Source of the DNA: Gari tellinella
Taxonomy: Eukaryota; Mollusca; Bivalvia; Cardiida; Psammobiidae
Direction: 5' to 3'
Assembly (NCBI GenBank): GCA_922989275.2
Contig: OV277874.1
Location: 15,612,154 to 15,676,153, forward strand
DNA length: 64,000 bases
In this document: piece after piece, positions 52,601 through 53,804 of the stretch
Position numbering within the stretch: position 1 is the stretch's first letter
Layout of the letters: each line of letters opens with the position of its first letter
Position numbers and translations under genes: made by a program
Notes under the pieces: model-generated
Seen by the model: the letters and a program-made list of their open reading frames with translations, nothing else
Told to the model about the DNA's origin: nothing
Databases searched by the model: none

Positions 52601-53717
52601 TAAAAGGAAGAGCAAAAATCCGAAGGTTTCTGAAAAAATCCGTAGATCCGGAGAAATTCAGAAAAATCCGGAGATTTCGGAAAAATCCTGAGAAATGGCA
52701 GCCCTGAATTGTTAAGTACCGGTAAACGTGTATGACCTTTACGAAAAGTTTGAAATAATGATTAGATCTATTACAGCAACAATAATGTGTCTTATAAGGC
52801 CAGTGTGGTAACAGAAATGAAATAGATTTACCAAGTACATGTATATACATGTAGTACAGACTCTTCATACACACTCGACAGTCGTACATTGTATGTAGAC
52901 ATGTAAAAAAATTCTAATGTCGCTTTCATTTCCAGGTCTAGATACAATTTCAATTCAATTGAATAAGAAAGACAGACTCACCTCTAATTCACCATTCATT
53001 GTAGTCCACGAGGATCTAACGATGCTTTAAAAACCGACTCTTAAATTATAAATATCAGAATAACTGGCTAGGATTGTCATAAAAACACGCTTGTAAACAA
53101 TGTTTACGTCATGCGGAAAACATGTGTTTATCGATTTGGATGACGTCAAAAAATTGCATTTTCGACGTCATTTCGGCGATGTCAATAAGACCGGTTTTGT
53201 CAGAGAACGGCTCATATGCTTTCTGAAGTAGCTTCAGTGGATGACCACGCCACTATCAGATAAACCGTCTAACAGCGCTGAGTTAAACTTAGGATCCTTA
53301 GTCTGTACCTGTGGTGATTTAAACACCGTATTTACTCCGTGGTGTTACTTGTTATAAACATTCACCTATTAGTCATAGCAGACGATGCATTATAAGACAT
53401 GTGCACATTACAAATTTTTTTAGAGTCTTGTAGCAGGTTACTGCTTAATGCATTGCAAGGGTAATGCAGAAACGCCATAATTTGCTTTCTGCATTACTTT
53501 TGTTCTACATTAAACTGAAAGCCTGAGCCTGCAGTACTACAGTACTTTGATATTTATTTTGTTTATGGAGTGGCCTGTAATCTTTATTTTAATTTGTAGA
53601 TTGTGGGACGATGGAGTGATAGATCCACTTGATACTAGAAACATTCTTGGTCTGTCGCTGAGCGCATCACTCAATGCTCCAAGACAGGCCACACGGTTTG
53701 GTGTATTTAGAATGTGA
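10452..53717 (+). CDS. MCCC2: MCCC2 gene: methylcrotonoyl-CoA carboxylase beta chain, 17 exons
   Basis: The gene encodes the carboxyltransferase (beta) subunit of mitochondrial 3-methylcrotonyl-CoA carboxylase, which moves the carboxyl group from biotin on the alpha subunit to 3-methylcrotonyl-CoA in leucine breakdown. I assembled 17 exons by reading frames, GT-AG borders and conserved family segments. They give 574 residues, close to the usual 560-570. Visible landmarks are [15 protein letters not shown] text near residue 90, SGGANLPRQ (exon 6), [16 protein letters not shown] (exon 7), [16 protein letters not shown] (exon 14) and MGGEQAAGV (exon 15); the glycine-rich segments form the two halves of the crotonase-fold active site. 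The first 35 residues are basic and lack acidic residues, as expected of a matrix-targeting peptide. An in-frame upstream ATG at 10377 would add 25 residues; I prefer 10452 because the total length then fits the family better. No frameshift or stop is seen. The gene spans 43 kb because its introns are packed with transposons. Confidence 0.96.
10657..11558. mobile_element. Mutator-like non-autonomous element, 902 bp, 9 bp duplication
   Basis: Terminal inverted repeats of about 200 bp begin GGTAGTGACTAGGGGTACGT. The 9 bp AATAACAAA stands at 10648-10656 and 11559-11567. Long inverted repeats with a 9 bp duplication are the signature of Mutator-like elements. The repeats themselves hold inner palindromes (ACGTGACCGTACCTC-type). 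No transposase frame. Confidence 0.8.
11766..15199. mobile_element. 3.4 kb inverted-repeat element packed with 425 bp tandem units
   Basis: The left end (TTCTATTGACACGTATGCAC to CAGAAAGTTTCCGCCC at 11837) matches the inverse of the right end (GGGCGGAAACTTTCTG at 15119 to GTACGTGTCAATAG at 15198). An extra copy of the end motif lies at 11731. Inside are tandem units (12180-13960). The motif TGACACGTA occurs about 16 times on both strands. Only short open frames (14036-14618, minus) are present; none recognised. No clear target duplication. Confidence 0.7.
12180..13960 (+). repeat. Tandem array, about 425 bp unit
   Basis: Units begin GTTGTC(T/G)TTCTTGTACG near 12181, 12609, 13027, 13455 and 13888. 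Each carries GCTAATGACACGTACGGCAA near its start and the inverse before the next unit, so every unit is itself bounded by inverted repeats. Confidence 0.88.
15215..15639. mobile_element. MITE with 35 bp inverted ends and core 2 hairpin
   Basis: GGTTACTCGTATTACCGGAT and its inverse bound the element; a perfect core 2 hairpin (GATCCTGATCAGACGCCGCG) lies at 15296-15356. Confidence 0.75.
15640..16390. other. Unassigned intron 1 sequence
   Basis: Nothing recognised except composition richer in CG dinucleotides after 16070. Confidence 0.4.
16398..16462 (+). ncRNA. 5S rRNA-like segment (pseudogene or 5S-derived SINE head)
   Basis: TTAAGCAACG followed by GGTTAGAACCTGGATGGGTG and ACCG...GGGATTACCG follows the box A to box C region of 5S rRNA with a few changes. 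The 5' third of 5S rRNA is missing, so this is not an intact 5S gene. Confidence 0.65.
16940..16981 (+). mobile_element. Family B MITE, right end fragment
   Basis: Ends CTGTTATCTGGAGCCCTG; the rest is absent. Confidence 0.6.
17008..17200 (+). mobile_element. Family B MITE, complete, duplication ttcaat
   Basis: CAGGGTTCCAGATAAGGGG to CCTTATCTGGAACCCTG with TTCAAT at 17002-17007 and 17201-17206. The tip AATCGTCTCGAAGAGACGAT is perfect. It lies 25 bp before exon 2. Confidence 0.9.
17226..17292 (+). CDS. MCCC2: MCCC2 exon 2 (residues 55-77)
   Basis: Reads [20 protein letters not shown], the family's N-terminal helix segment. The acceptor is TTTCAG and the donor GTACAT, leaving phase 1. A family B MITE ends 25 bp before the exon. 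Confidence 0.92.
17321..17582 (+). mobile_element. Family A MITE, complete, TTAA ends
   Basis: Starts 28 bp after the exon 2 donor; core 1 hairpin at 17453-17527 with an imperfect tip. Confidence 0.85.
18127..18222 (+). CDS. Short basic open frame inside the Harbinger-like element
   Basis: 31 residues, [20 protein letters not shown] to a TAA. Highly basic, possibly the first exon of a lost transposase or DNA-binding protein. Not recognised; could be chance. Confidence 0.25.
   Translation: MPRKGGHGRGKMKAETTNRRVRRLKKEVNSP
18228..18528 (-). mobile_element. Family C MITE, left end truncated
   Basis: Ends GTAGGGAGGGAGCACTG; degenerate core 2 hairpin at 18290-18350. Confidence 0.7.
18711..18955 (+). 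mobile_element. Family E MITE
   Basis: AGGGACCCGTTTCATAAAAT to TTTTATGAAATGAGTACCT with the E hairpin (GGAACCGTCTTGAAGACAAC tip, partly decayed). Confidence 0.75.
18963..19026. repeat. Core 2 hairpin, decayed
   Basis: AAACAGCTTAGATCCTGATG and its partner GATCCAAACTGTT; arms contain mismatches. Confidence 0.55.
19100..19490 (+). repeat. Dispersed repeat, copy 1
   Basis: Shares ACTTTTCCTCAGTCCATTGA, CAATCTCAGTT and other blocks in order with 26040-26460. Family not known. Confidence 0.5.
19600..20281 (+). mobile_element. Fragments of families A and F and a retroposon tail
   Basis: A-type arms at 19630-19655, 19850-19940 and 20150-20281 (ends AATGGGTTAA); an F-like piece with TTAGGGATTTTTCATG near 19990; a tail with TATAAATCTGGTACATTG at 20025. 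Confidence 0.5.
20311..21291. mobile_element. AGGCCT-ended transposon (fourth layer of the nest)
   Basis: Left AGGGCCTAAAAAAAAAATAT plus GTGTGTTTCTGGTTTC is inverse to GAAACCGGAAACACACATC and TTTTTTTTTAGGCCTA at the right. It contains the family L element at 20568-21081. Confidence 0.65.
20568..21081 (+). mobile_element. Family L element, copy 1 (long palindrome at one end)
   Basis: A near-perfect palindrome of about 125 bp (20591-20720) starts CAGTGTAAGATCGAAATTTA; the rest, to CCACCGAAAAG, is unique. An inverted second copy is at 46969-47474. Confidence 0.75.
21443..21600 (-). mobile_element. Family C MITE, left-end fragment
   Basis: Starts CAGGGCTCCCTCTCTACAAC; core 2 is decayed. Confidence 0.6.
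22491..22575 (+). CDS. MCCC2: MCCC2 exon 3 (residues 77-105)
   Basis: Reads [20 protein letters not shown] and on to the residues KLLDP, matching the conserved 'GGGEKAR...RGKLLPRERI' stretch. Acceptor TTTTAG, donor GTGAGT, phase 2 at the end. Confidence 0.95.
22698..23041 (-). mobile_element. Family C MITE
   Basis: GTCCCTCTCTACAACGACAC to GTAGGGAGGGAGCACTG then TA. Core 2 hairpin around GCTGCGTAACGCGGCGTC. Confidence 0.82.
23121..23363 (+). mobile_element. Family E MITE, complete
   Basis: GGGGCCCGTTTCATAAAACT to TTTTATGAAACGGGCCCC; hairpin tip GGAATCGTCTTGAAAAGACG is perfect over about 45 bp per arm. Confidence 0.88.
23401..23780 (+). mobile_element. Family C MITE, complete, TA duplication
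   Basis: CAGTGTTCCCTCCCTACAAC to GAGGGAGTGCTG, TA on both sides. Confidence 0.87.
23951..24156 (+). mobile_element. Family G MITE
   Basis: CAGTAAAACCTCTCTATTAC to GTAATAGCGAGGTTTTACT. Core 3 hairpin at 24023-24088 (AAAGCAAGGTGACAGT arms), related to core 1. Confidence 0.82.
24207..24308 (+). CDS. MCCC2: MCCC2 exon 4 (residues 105-139)
   Basis: Reads [20 protein letters not shown] followed by [14 protein letters not shown]. Acceptor TTGAAG, donor GTAAGT. This is a strongly conserved core of the N-terminal carboxyltransferase domain. Confidence 0.97.
24364..25895 (+). mobile_element. CACCTGAGC-ended element with about 165 bp tandem units (family M)
   Basis: Begins TTTAGCTCACCTGAGC and ends CTCAGGTGAGCTATTTAGGG...GCTCTTGTT. 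Inside, six units containing TTTTATATTTGGCATCTAGC and GCCCCGGGGCTTATCAG repeat. No coding capacity. Confidence 0.7.
25955..26870 (+). repeat. Dispersed repeat, copy 2, and unassigned intron 4 sequence
   Basis: 26040-26460 matches 19100-19490. 26540-26870 has CGTCCGTCCGCCTGTCCGTC and looks like another non-coding repeat of the M type. Confidence 0.4.
26925..27040 (+). mobile_element. Family H MITE, right half
   Basis: CTACACTGTTTGTCATTTTC to GTTTCAGGGGTGAATG matches the right half of H; it ends 23 bp before exon 5. Confidence 0.65.
27064..27191 (+). CDS. MCCC2: MCCC2 exon 5 (residues 139-182)
   Basis: Reads [20 protein letters not shown] and then [20 protein letters not shown]. The donor CTAG/GTAAGA is the first of nine tandem copies of the same exon-end-plus-donor sequence that follow in the intron. 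Confidence 0.97.
27172..27560 (+). repeat. Minisatellite of the exon 5 splice donor, nine copies
   Basis: A 43-46 bp unit repeats from the last codons of exon 5 into intron 5. The base after each CTAG-like exon end falls at 27191, 27234, 27279, 27322, 27365, 27410, 27453, 27499 and 27541. Four copies keep GTAAG (27191, 27234, 27410, 27541), one has GCAAG (27365) and the others are mutated (ATAA, TTAA). Reading past the first donor meets a TAA at the second one. More degenerate copies continue to about 27745. Confidence 0.9.
27803..27892 (-). mobile_element. Family D MITE fragment
   Basis: TACAGTGGAGAAGACGTTAT and the inverse of the D right arm, ending in the start of core 2. Confidence 0.65.
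27921..28170 (+). mobile_element. Family A MITE
   Basis: CCCCTTTACCCTATAACCTG to GGGTAATGGGTTAA with core 1 hairpin at 27972-28040. Confidence 0.82.
28240..28321 (+). mobile_element. Family A MITE, right end only
   Basis: AGTGGAGGAATAAATTAGAG to GGGGTAAAGGTTAA. Confidence 0.6.
28390..28502 (+). CDS. MCCC2: MCCC2 exon 6 (residues 182-219)
   Basis: Reads [20 protein letters not shown] and then [25 protein letters not shown] is a substrate-contacting family motif. Acceptor TTACAG, donor GTATAA, phase 0 at the end. Confidence 0.97.
28535..28704 (+). mobile_element. Family B MITE, duplication catatg
   Basis: CAGGGCTCCAGATAAGGGG to TCTTGAGCCCTG with CATATG at 28529-28534 and 28705-28710. One hairpin arm is partly deleted. 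Confidence 0.88.
29001..29247 (+). mobile_element. Family D MITE, complete, TA duplication
   Basis: CAGTGGAGAATCTGTTATTC to GATTCTCCACTG with TA at both ends and a core 2 hairpin with GACGCCGGGGTAACCCGGCG. Confidence 0.9.
29263..29453 (+). mobile_element. Family B MITE
   Basis: CAGGGCCCCAGATAAGAGG to ATCTTGAGCCCTG; intact hairpin tip. Confidence 0.85.
29455..29705 (+). mobile_element. Family A MITE just before exon 7
   Basis: TTTACTCTTTACCTGATAG to GGGGAAAGGGTTAA; core 1 hairpin at 29508-29574. Confidence 0.85.
29732..29845 (+). CDS. MCCC2: MCCC2 exon 7 (residues 220-257)
   Basis: Reads [20 protein letters not shown] and then [18 protein letters not shown]. The TAGGAY segment supplies the oxyanion-hole backbone in this family. 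A family A MITE ends 26 bp before the acceptor, and a tandem-repeat element starts about 10 bp after the donor GTGGGT. Confidence 0.98.
29854..30482 (+). mobile_element. TGCCCCCG-ended element with 168 bp tandem units
   Basis: TTTATGCCCCCGGCATC and CACCGGGGGCATAA are inverse ends. Inside, about three units containing ATTTTACCGTTTCGTCTAGC repeat every 168 bp. Confidence 0.7.
30516..30619. repeat. Inverted repeat, 16 bp arms
   Basis: AGACAAGCTGATCTCA at 30516-30531 pairs with TGAGATCAGCTTGTCT at 30604-30619. Confidence 0.7.
30848..31040 (-). mobile_element. Family B MITE, duplication ctaaaa
   Basis: CAGGGCTCCAGATAAGAGG to TATCTGGTGCTCTG, CTAAAA at 30842-30847 and 31041-31046. Confidence 0.88.
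31047..31104 (+). mobile_element. Family B MITE fragment
   Basis: TATTTATTTCTGCATTAAAC to CTACTCATTAGAATC, left arm only. Confidence 0.6.
31147..31410 (-). mobile_element. Family B MITE with a small insert, just before exon 8
   Basis: CATGGCTCTAGATAAGAGGG to CTTATCTGGAGCCCTG; about 70 bp (31319-31388) are extra relative to other copies. Confidence 0.75.
31441..31505 (+). CDS. MCCC2: MCCC2 exon 8 (residues 258-279)
   Basis: Reads [20 protein letters not shown] followed by C. Acceptor CACTAG, donor GTAATA. A family B MITE ends 30 bp upstream and a family A MITE starts 16 bp downstream. Confidence 0.96.
31520..32216 (+). mobile_element. Family A MITE split by a retroposon
   Basis: Left arm to 31598 and right arm from 32036 form a family A copy with core 1; the insert sits in the hairpin tip. 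Confidence 0.75.
31599..32035 (-). mobile_element. Retroposon fragment with ACAAGAT-repeat tail
   Basis: Begins with repeated ACAAGATACAAGATAC and AAGAAACTTTATTTATAG, which in reverse is a typical mollusc LINE/SINE 3' end ending in a short microsatellite. It interrupts a family A hairpin. Confidence 0.6.
32218..32444 (-). mobile_element. Family A MITE, hairpin tip deleted
   Basis: ATCCCTTTCCTCCATAG to GGGTAATGAGTTAA; core 1 is shortened. Confidence 0.65.
32445..32572 (-). mobile_element. Family A MITE fragment
   Basis: Core 1 hairpin plus right end, GCTGGCTGAAAGTAAAGCAG onward. Confidence 0.6.
32637..32865 (+). mobile_element. Family E MITE
   Basis: AGGGGTCTTATTAAATG to CGTACAACAGGCCCCT; the hairpin GGAATCGTCTTGAAAAGACG is intact. 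Confidence 0.75.
32918..33403 (-). mobile_element. Family A MITE (outer) with another A in its hairpin tip
   Basis: Outer arms end AGAATGTGCCTTAA at 33072 and resume TTAAAGCACATTTTAC at 33317. The two TTAA sequences flank a complete inner copy. Confidence 0.8.
33069..33320 (-). mobile_element. Family A MITE inserted in the tip TTAA of another A
   Basis: TTAACCCTTTCCCTTATAG to GGGTTAAAGGGTTAA, intact core 1 (GAATGCGCCCTAGGGCGCAT at the tip). Confidence 0.85.
33400..33754 (+). mobile_element. Family A MITE carrying the 30 bp minisatellite
   Basis: TTAA at 33400 to GGGTTTAGGGTTAA; the left arm of core 1 is replaced by the array. Confidence 0.7.
33402..33672 (+). repeat. 30 bp minisatellite grown from a family A hairpin arm
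   Basis: Nine units of AAATCAGTTTGAAAGTAAAG plus CAGAATATAC lie in the left arm of a family A core. Because 30 is a multiple of three, open frames run through the array on both strands; they are artefacts. Confidence 0.95.
33820..33919 (+). CDS. MCCC2: MCCC2 exon 9 (residues 279-312)
   Basis: Reads [20 protein letters not shown] and then [13 protein letters not shown]; the split codon from exon 8 gives serine where the human protein has arginine. Acceptor TTACAG, donor GTACAC. Confidence 0.95.
33964..34078. mobile_element. Family P palindromic MITE
   Basis: GATCGTTCTGAAGCATTTGA and TGGTCAGATTTGAGC pair with the inverse after a TTTTGC loop. Related copies are at 38254, 38388 and 39158. Confidence 0.75.
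34372..34467 (+). CDS. MCCC2: MCCC2 exon 10 (residues 313-344)
   Basis: Reads [20 protein letters not shown] and then [12 protein letters not shown], the linker into the C-terminal carboxyltransferase domain. Acceptor TTGTAG, donor GTAGGT. Confidence 0.96.
34567..34795 (+). mobile_element. Family A MITE
   Basis: TTAACCCATTACCCTCATAG to GGCGTACTTACAAGG; left core arm shortened. Confidence 0.7.
34838..34912 (+). repeat. CT-rich simple sequence
   Basis: CTCTCTTTCTCTC-type and GTCTGTCTCTCTC-type repeats. Confidence 0.85.
35573..35728 (+). mobile_element. Family B-like MITE, strongly decayed
   Basis: CCTCTAGATAGGAGGGAGT to CTCCCTTTTATCTAGAGCCTG; hairpin mostly lost. Confidence 0.5.
35752..35977 (-). 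mobile_element. Family D MITE
   Basis: GAAAACGTTATTCTTTCC... core 2 with GGCGGGTAACCCGGCGTCTG, then AAAGGTTTTCTCCACTG. Confidence 0.65.
36136..36262. mobile_element. Family Q MITE, left half with core 2
   Basis: TTAACCCTTATGATGCTG followed by ACAAACAGTTTTGATCCAGA; the same family has its right half at 54532. Confidence 0.5.
36260..36505 (-). pseudogene. Tigger/pogo transposase N-terminal DNA-binding fragment
   Basis: 81-residue frame containing [20 protein letters not shown] and then [20 protein letters not shown]. This is the CENP-B/psq-type helix-turn-helix of pogo-family transposases and their domesticated relatives. It ends before the second HTH and the DDE domain, so it is a fragment. 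It sits inside the TA-flanked element, which it probably came from. Confidence 0.75.
37265..37514 (+). mobile_element. Family H MITE sharing its TTAA with the preceding A
   Basis: TTAACACATTGAACCCTAG to TTTCAGGGGTGAATGAGTTA; core 4 hairpin GATCAGAGGGCTGCTTAATG at 37340-37410. It ends about 20 bp before exon 11. Confidence 0.82.
37533..37605 (+). CDS. MCCC2: MCCC2 exon 11 (residues 345-369)
   Basis: Reads [20 protein letters not shown] followed by TLVT. Acceptor TTTCAG, donor GTAATA. A family H MITE ends about 20 bp upstream. Confidence 0.96.
37640..37700 (+). mobile_element. Family M element, left-end fragment
   Basis: TTTTTAGCTCACCTGAGC at the start; the body is missing. Confidence 0.55.
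37870..38122 (-). mobile_element. Family A MITE, complete
   Basis: TTAACCCTTTACCCCATAG to CAGGTAAAGGGTTAA; core 1 at 38002-38072. Confidence 0.87.
38254..38350. mobile_element. Family P palindromic MITE
   Basis: GATCGTTCTCAATCATTTGA with partner after GCAAAAGC; arms have a few mismatches. Confidence 0.72.
38388..38505. mobile_element. Family P palindromic MITE
   Basis: CAGTCTGAGATGGTTCTCTA to GATCTCAGACTCAATT. Confidence 0.72.
38508..38776 (+). mobile_element. Family C MITE with internal deletion
   Basis: CAGCACTCCCTCTCTACAAC to GAGGGAGCGCTG, TA both sides. The deletion removes the right half of core 2 (AGACGCCG joins directly to CCTTTGTCTCC). Confidence 0.82.
38787..39050. mobile_element. 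MITE with GGGCC ends (family R)
   Basis: CAGAGGTTATTTAAAC plus GTGCTCAAAACTCAGAATTT is inverse to AAACTGAGTTTTGAGCACTG and GTTATAACCTCGGGCC. Confidence 0.6.
39051..39154 (+). mobile_element. Family E MITE, left half
   Basis: Contains TTATTTCTCCATCTTATCCT and CTTGTGGTATC, then breaks into family P. Confidence 0.55.
39158..39255. mobile_element. Family P palindromic MITE
   Basis: ATCGTTCTCAAGCATTTGAT and TGGTCAG..TTTGAGCC with inverse partner. Confidence 0.75.
39352..40015 (+). mobile_element. Family M element, shorter copy
   Basis: TTTTTAGCTCCAAGGTGAGC to CCAGGTGAGCGATATTTAGG and GGGCCTCTTGTT; has repeated ACAGGAGCTAAAAATAGATT blocks inside. Confidence 0.68.
40023..40274 (+). mobile_element. 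Family A MITE, complete
   Basis: TTAACCCTTTACCTGATATC to GGGGGAAAGGGTTAA; core 1 at 40073-40142. Confidence 0.87.
40322..40398 (+). CDS. MCCC2: MCCC2 exon 12 (residues 369-394)
   Basis: Reads [20 protein letters not shown] followed by SDSALK. Acceptor TTGTCAG, donor GTAAAC, phase 0 at the end. A family A MITE ends 48 bp upstream. Confidence 0.96.
40437..40676 (+). mobile_element. Family A MITE nested in D
   Basis: CCATTTACCCCATAGCCTG to GGTGTATTTATGGGTTA; core 1 tip shortened. Confidence 0.7.
40796..41038 (+). mobile_element. Family E MITE nested in the D hairpin
   Basis: GGTGCCCGTTTCATAAAACT to TTTTATGAAACGGGGCCC. Confidence 0.83.
41103..41258 (+). mobile_element. Family D MITE lacking its core hairpin
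   Basis: CAGTGGAGAATCTGTTATTC to GATTCTCCACTG, sharing the TA at 41101-41102 with the preceding D. Core 2 is reduced to CAAACAGTTTATTGGG. Confidence 0.85.
41265..41645. other. Unassigned intron 12 sequence
   Basis: Near 41435-41630 there is text like the TGCCCCCG-ended element (CGGGGGCATCATATTTGTC), otherwise nothing. Confidence 0.4.
41651..41902 (+). mobile_element. Family A MITE, complete
   Basis: TTAACTCATTACCCAATAAC to TGGTAATGGGTTAA; core 1 with tip GAATGTGCCTTAAGGCACAT. Confidence 0.87.
41923..42165 (+). mobile_element. Family H MITE, diverged
   Basis: TTAATTCTTTCAACCCTA to TGTTGAAAGAATTAA; core 4 hairpin with GATCAGAGAGCTCCTATATG. Confidence 0.7.
42378..42629 (+). mobile_element. 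Family A MITE in the tip TTAA of another A
   Basis: TTAACCCTTTCCCCCATAG to GAGGGAAAGGGTTAA; complete core 1. Confidence 0.85.
42633..44415. mobile_element. hAT-like non-autonomous element, 1.8 kb, 8 bp duplication
   Basis: CAGGGCCTCCGCTGG to CAGGGGAGGCCCT, with GTTAAGGC at 42625-42632 and 44416-44423. The 8 bp duplication fits hAT. TTTGGCGAAA/TCGCCAAATG motifs lie near both ends. Minus-strand frames at 43534-43770 and 43786-44055 are short and not recognised as transposase. Confidence 0.75.
44604..44858 (+). mobile_element. Family H MITE, complete, TTAA ends
   Basis: TTAACTCTTTGAGCCCTAG to GGAGGAAAGAGTTAA; core 4 tip GAGGGCTCCTAGGAGCCCTC. Confidence 0.87.
44895..45051 (+). mobile_element. 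SINE-like repeat W with 11 bp duplication
   Basis: TCCTTTAGGAG stands at 44884-44894 and 45052-45062. The body carries CATTGCTTGGCAACAAATGA and CGCTATATGACC as at 1317. A longer duplication of this kind fits target-primed retroposition. Confidence 0.75.
45171..45330 (+). repeat. 32 bp minisatellite before exon 13
   Basis: Five nearly identical 32 bp units (TTGTTGTTGGCGTAAACTGT then TTATTTCACTGT) end 21 bp before exon 13. The unit is T-rich and each copy includes a possible branch-point-like TTTATTTCAC stretch. Confidence 0.92.
45352..45418 (+). CDS. MCCC2: MCCC2 exon 13 (residues 395-417)
   Basis: Reads [20 protein letters not shown] followed by IT. Acceptor ATTACAG, donor GTAAGA, phase 1. 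A 32 bp minisatellite ends 21 bp before the exon. Confidence 0.96.
45447..45516 (+). mobile_element. Family H MITE, left fragment
   Basis: TTTAACTCTTTCAAAACC and GCAAACAGTGTACA; truncated by family B. Confidence 0.5.
45517..45678 (+). mobile_element. Family B MITE directly before the acceptor minisatellite
   Basis: AAAGCTCCAGAAAAGGGGAG to CTTATTTGGAGCCCTG; left hairpin arm partly deleted. Confidence 0.8.
45681..45815 (+). repeat. 34 bp minisatellite containing the exon 14 splice acceptor
   Basis: Four copies of a 34 bp unit containing TCTTGCAGGGTTTATGGTTG start their GGG at 45699, 45733 (mutated), 45767 and 45801. Each intact copy is an acceptor plus the first codons of exon 14. The array starts immediately after a family B MITE. 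Confidence 0.93.
45802..45958 (+). CDS. MCCC2: MCCC2 exon 14 (residues 417-469)
   Basis: Reads [20 protein letters not shown], then [20 protein letters not shown] and [12 protein letters not shown]. The second oxyanion-forming glycine-rich segment is here. The acceptor CTTGCAG is the last of four tandem copies; the first copy, at 45698, is in frame and would add 34 residues. Confidence 0.95.
46048..46590 (-). mobile_element. Family B MITE, duplication cccaaac, with nested hAT-like element
   Basis: CAGGGCTCCAGATAAGAAGG to TTATCTGGAACCCTG with CCCAAAC at 46041-46047 and 46591-46597. Confidence 0.87.
46177..46519. mobile_element. hAT-like MITE, 343 bp, 8 bp duplication
   Basis: AGTGTTCTGCC to GGCAGAACACT, with GTAACACC at 46169-46176 and 46520-46527. 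It sits in one arm of the family B hairpin. Confidence 0.85.
46620..46968. other. Unassigned intron 14 sequence
   Basis: A core 1 arm fragment at 46604-46628 then AT-rich sequence without features. Confidence 0.4.
46969..47474 (-). mobile_element. Family L element, copy 2 (inverted)
   Basis: Reverse complement of 20568-21081; its palindrome end stops about 16 bp before exon 15. Contains GGGGCTCAACTTGGGATAAA and AAACATCAGAC-type arms. Confidence 0.75.
47491..47605 (+). CDS. MCCC2: MCCC2 exon 15 (residues 469-507)
   Basis: Reads [20 protein letters not shown] and then [19 protein letters not shown]. Acceptor TTTACAG, donor GTAGGC. A palindromic element (family L) ends about 16 bp upstream. 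Confidence 0.97.
47619..47880 (+). mobile_element. Family G MITE with internal partial duplication
   Basis: ACAGTAAACCTCTCTATAAC; the left part occurs twice (47640-47705 and 47720-47790). It is joined to a family A at 47881. Confidence 0.7.
47881..48144 (+). mobile_element. Family A MITE pieces
   Basis: GTTTCTAGTTTTGAAAACAG to TATTTATGGGTTAA, then a second A right end to GCAAAGGGTTAA. Confidence 0.7.
48151..48326 (+). mobile_element. Family I MITE (Tigger-like), TA duplication
   Basis: CAGTCGAAACTCAATACTTC to CCAGTTTCGGCTG with TA flanks. CAGTCGAAACTCG ends are typical of Tigger-type elements. Confidence 0.75.
48386..48457 (-). mobile_element. Family B MITE, one end only
   Basis: CAGGGCTCCATATAAGAG to CAGCACCAAATCCTAT. 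Confidence 0.65.
48473..48652 (-). mobile_element. Family H MITE without core hairpin
   Basis: TTAACTCATTCACCCCTGG to GCTAGGGTTGAATGTGTTAA; one CACTGTTTGT remains of core 4. It ends 23 bp before exon 16. Confidence 0.78.
48676..48761 (+). CDS. MCCC2: MCCC2 exon 16 (residues 508-536)
   Basis: Reads [20 protein letters not shown] and then GSPYFSSA. Acceptor TTTTCAG, donor GTGGGT. A family H MITE ends 23 bp upstream and a family E MITE starts about 20 bp downstream. Confidence 0.95.
48782..49025 (+). mobile_element. Family E MITE, complete
   Basis: GGGGCCCCGTTTCATAAAAC to TTTTATGAAACGGGCTC. Confidence 0.83.
49041..49218 (-). mobile_element. Family B MITE, left end shortened
   Basis: CAGGGAGTAAACTGC to CTTATCTGAAGTCCTG; CTAAC is seen on both sides. 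Confidence 0.75.
49265..49475 (-). mobile_element. Family A MITE, decayed
   Basis: TTGTTCCTTCACCGAAGAAA, CAGTCATGAATA and GTTTCTAGTTTTGAAAACAA remain; hairpin lost. Confidence 0.5.
49540..49784 (+). mobile_element. Family D MITE, complete
   Basis: CAGTGGAGAATCTGTTATTC to CATTCTCCACTG, TA both sides; core 2 GACGCCGGGTTACCCGGCGTC tip. Confidence 0.9.
50060..50250 (-). mobile_element. Family D-like MITE with core 2, decayed
   Basis: AAAACGTTATTTTCTCCCCG and core 2 arms (CAAGCAGTTTGGAACCTGAT to GGCTCCGAACTGTTTGC). Confidence 0.6.
50251..51030. other. Unassigned interior of the 3.4 kb element
   Basis: A decayed core hairpin near 50450-50515 (CAGATCCTGATCACGCACTG) and another near 50800-50860. 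No coding frame recognised. Confidence 0.4.
51036..51147. repeat. Core 2/4-like hairpin, decayed, with extended loop
   Basis: GCAAACAGTGCGGACCCAGA and GATCCGGATCTGCACTTTTT arms flank a loop with a second short inverted repeat. Confidence 0.5.
51840..52145 (+). mobile_element. tRNA-derived SINE
   Basis: ACGTAGTCGAGGGGTAAAGC resembles a pol III A box and GTGTTCGATCCCC a B box, 44 bp apart. The body CTTCGGATGAGACTTTATAA follows, ending near ACGTTTCCAAAC. No tRNA fold is complete, so this is not a functional tRNA gene. Confidence 0.7.
52428..52705 (+). mobile_element. Family F MITE carrying a core 2 hairpin
   Basis: CAGGGCTACCATAAGTTG to GAGAAATGGCAGCCCTG are family F ends, but the middle is AACAATTTGGATCCAGATTA with GACGCCGCGTAACGTGGTG, i.e. 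core 2, not the core 1 found in all other F copies here. Confidence 0.85.
53420..53522. repeat. Hairpin of the core 1/3 kind, decayed
   Basis: GGGTAATGCAGAAACGCC pairs loosely with GCTTTCTGCATTAC. Confidence 0.45.
53600..53717 (+). CDS. MCCC2: MCCC2 exon 17 with stop (residues 536-574)
   Basis: Reads [20 protein letters not shown] and then [18 protein letters not shown], ending in TGA at 53715-53717. The FGVFRM ending is the usual C-terminus of the family. The nearest AATAAA downstream is at 53952 inside a family B MITE. Confidence 0.96.
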
Positions 53718-53804
53718 GCGTAGCTAGCGTCAACTTGAAAACATAAGAGATTATTAAAAGGAGAGACCACAGTCCAGCTGGCATTTTGTGGTATTATTAT
53801 TATA

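Larger units (their letters stand above)
49823..53218. mobile_element. 3.4 kb inverted-repeat element in intron 16
   Basis: CATATGAGTCGTTCTCTGAC plus AAAACCGGTCTTAATGAC is inverse to the sequence ending at 53218 with two mismatches. GACGTC-rich text follows at both ends. Holds a SINE and MITE relics; no transposase recognised. Confidence 0.65.
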
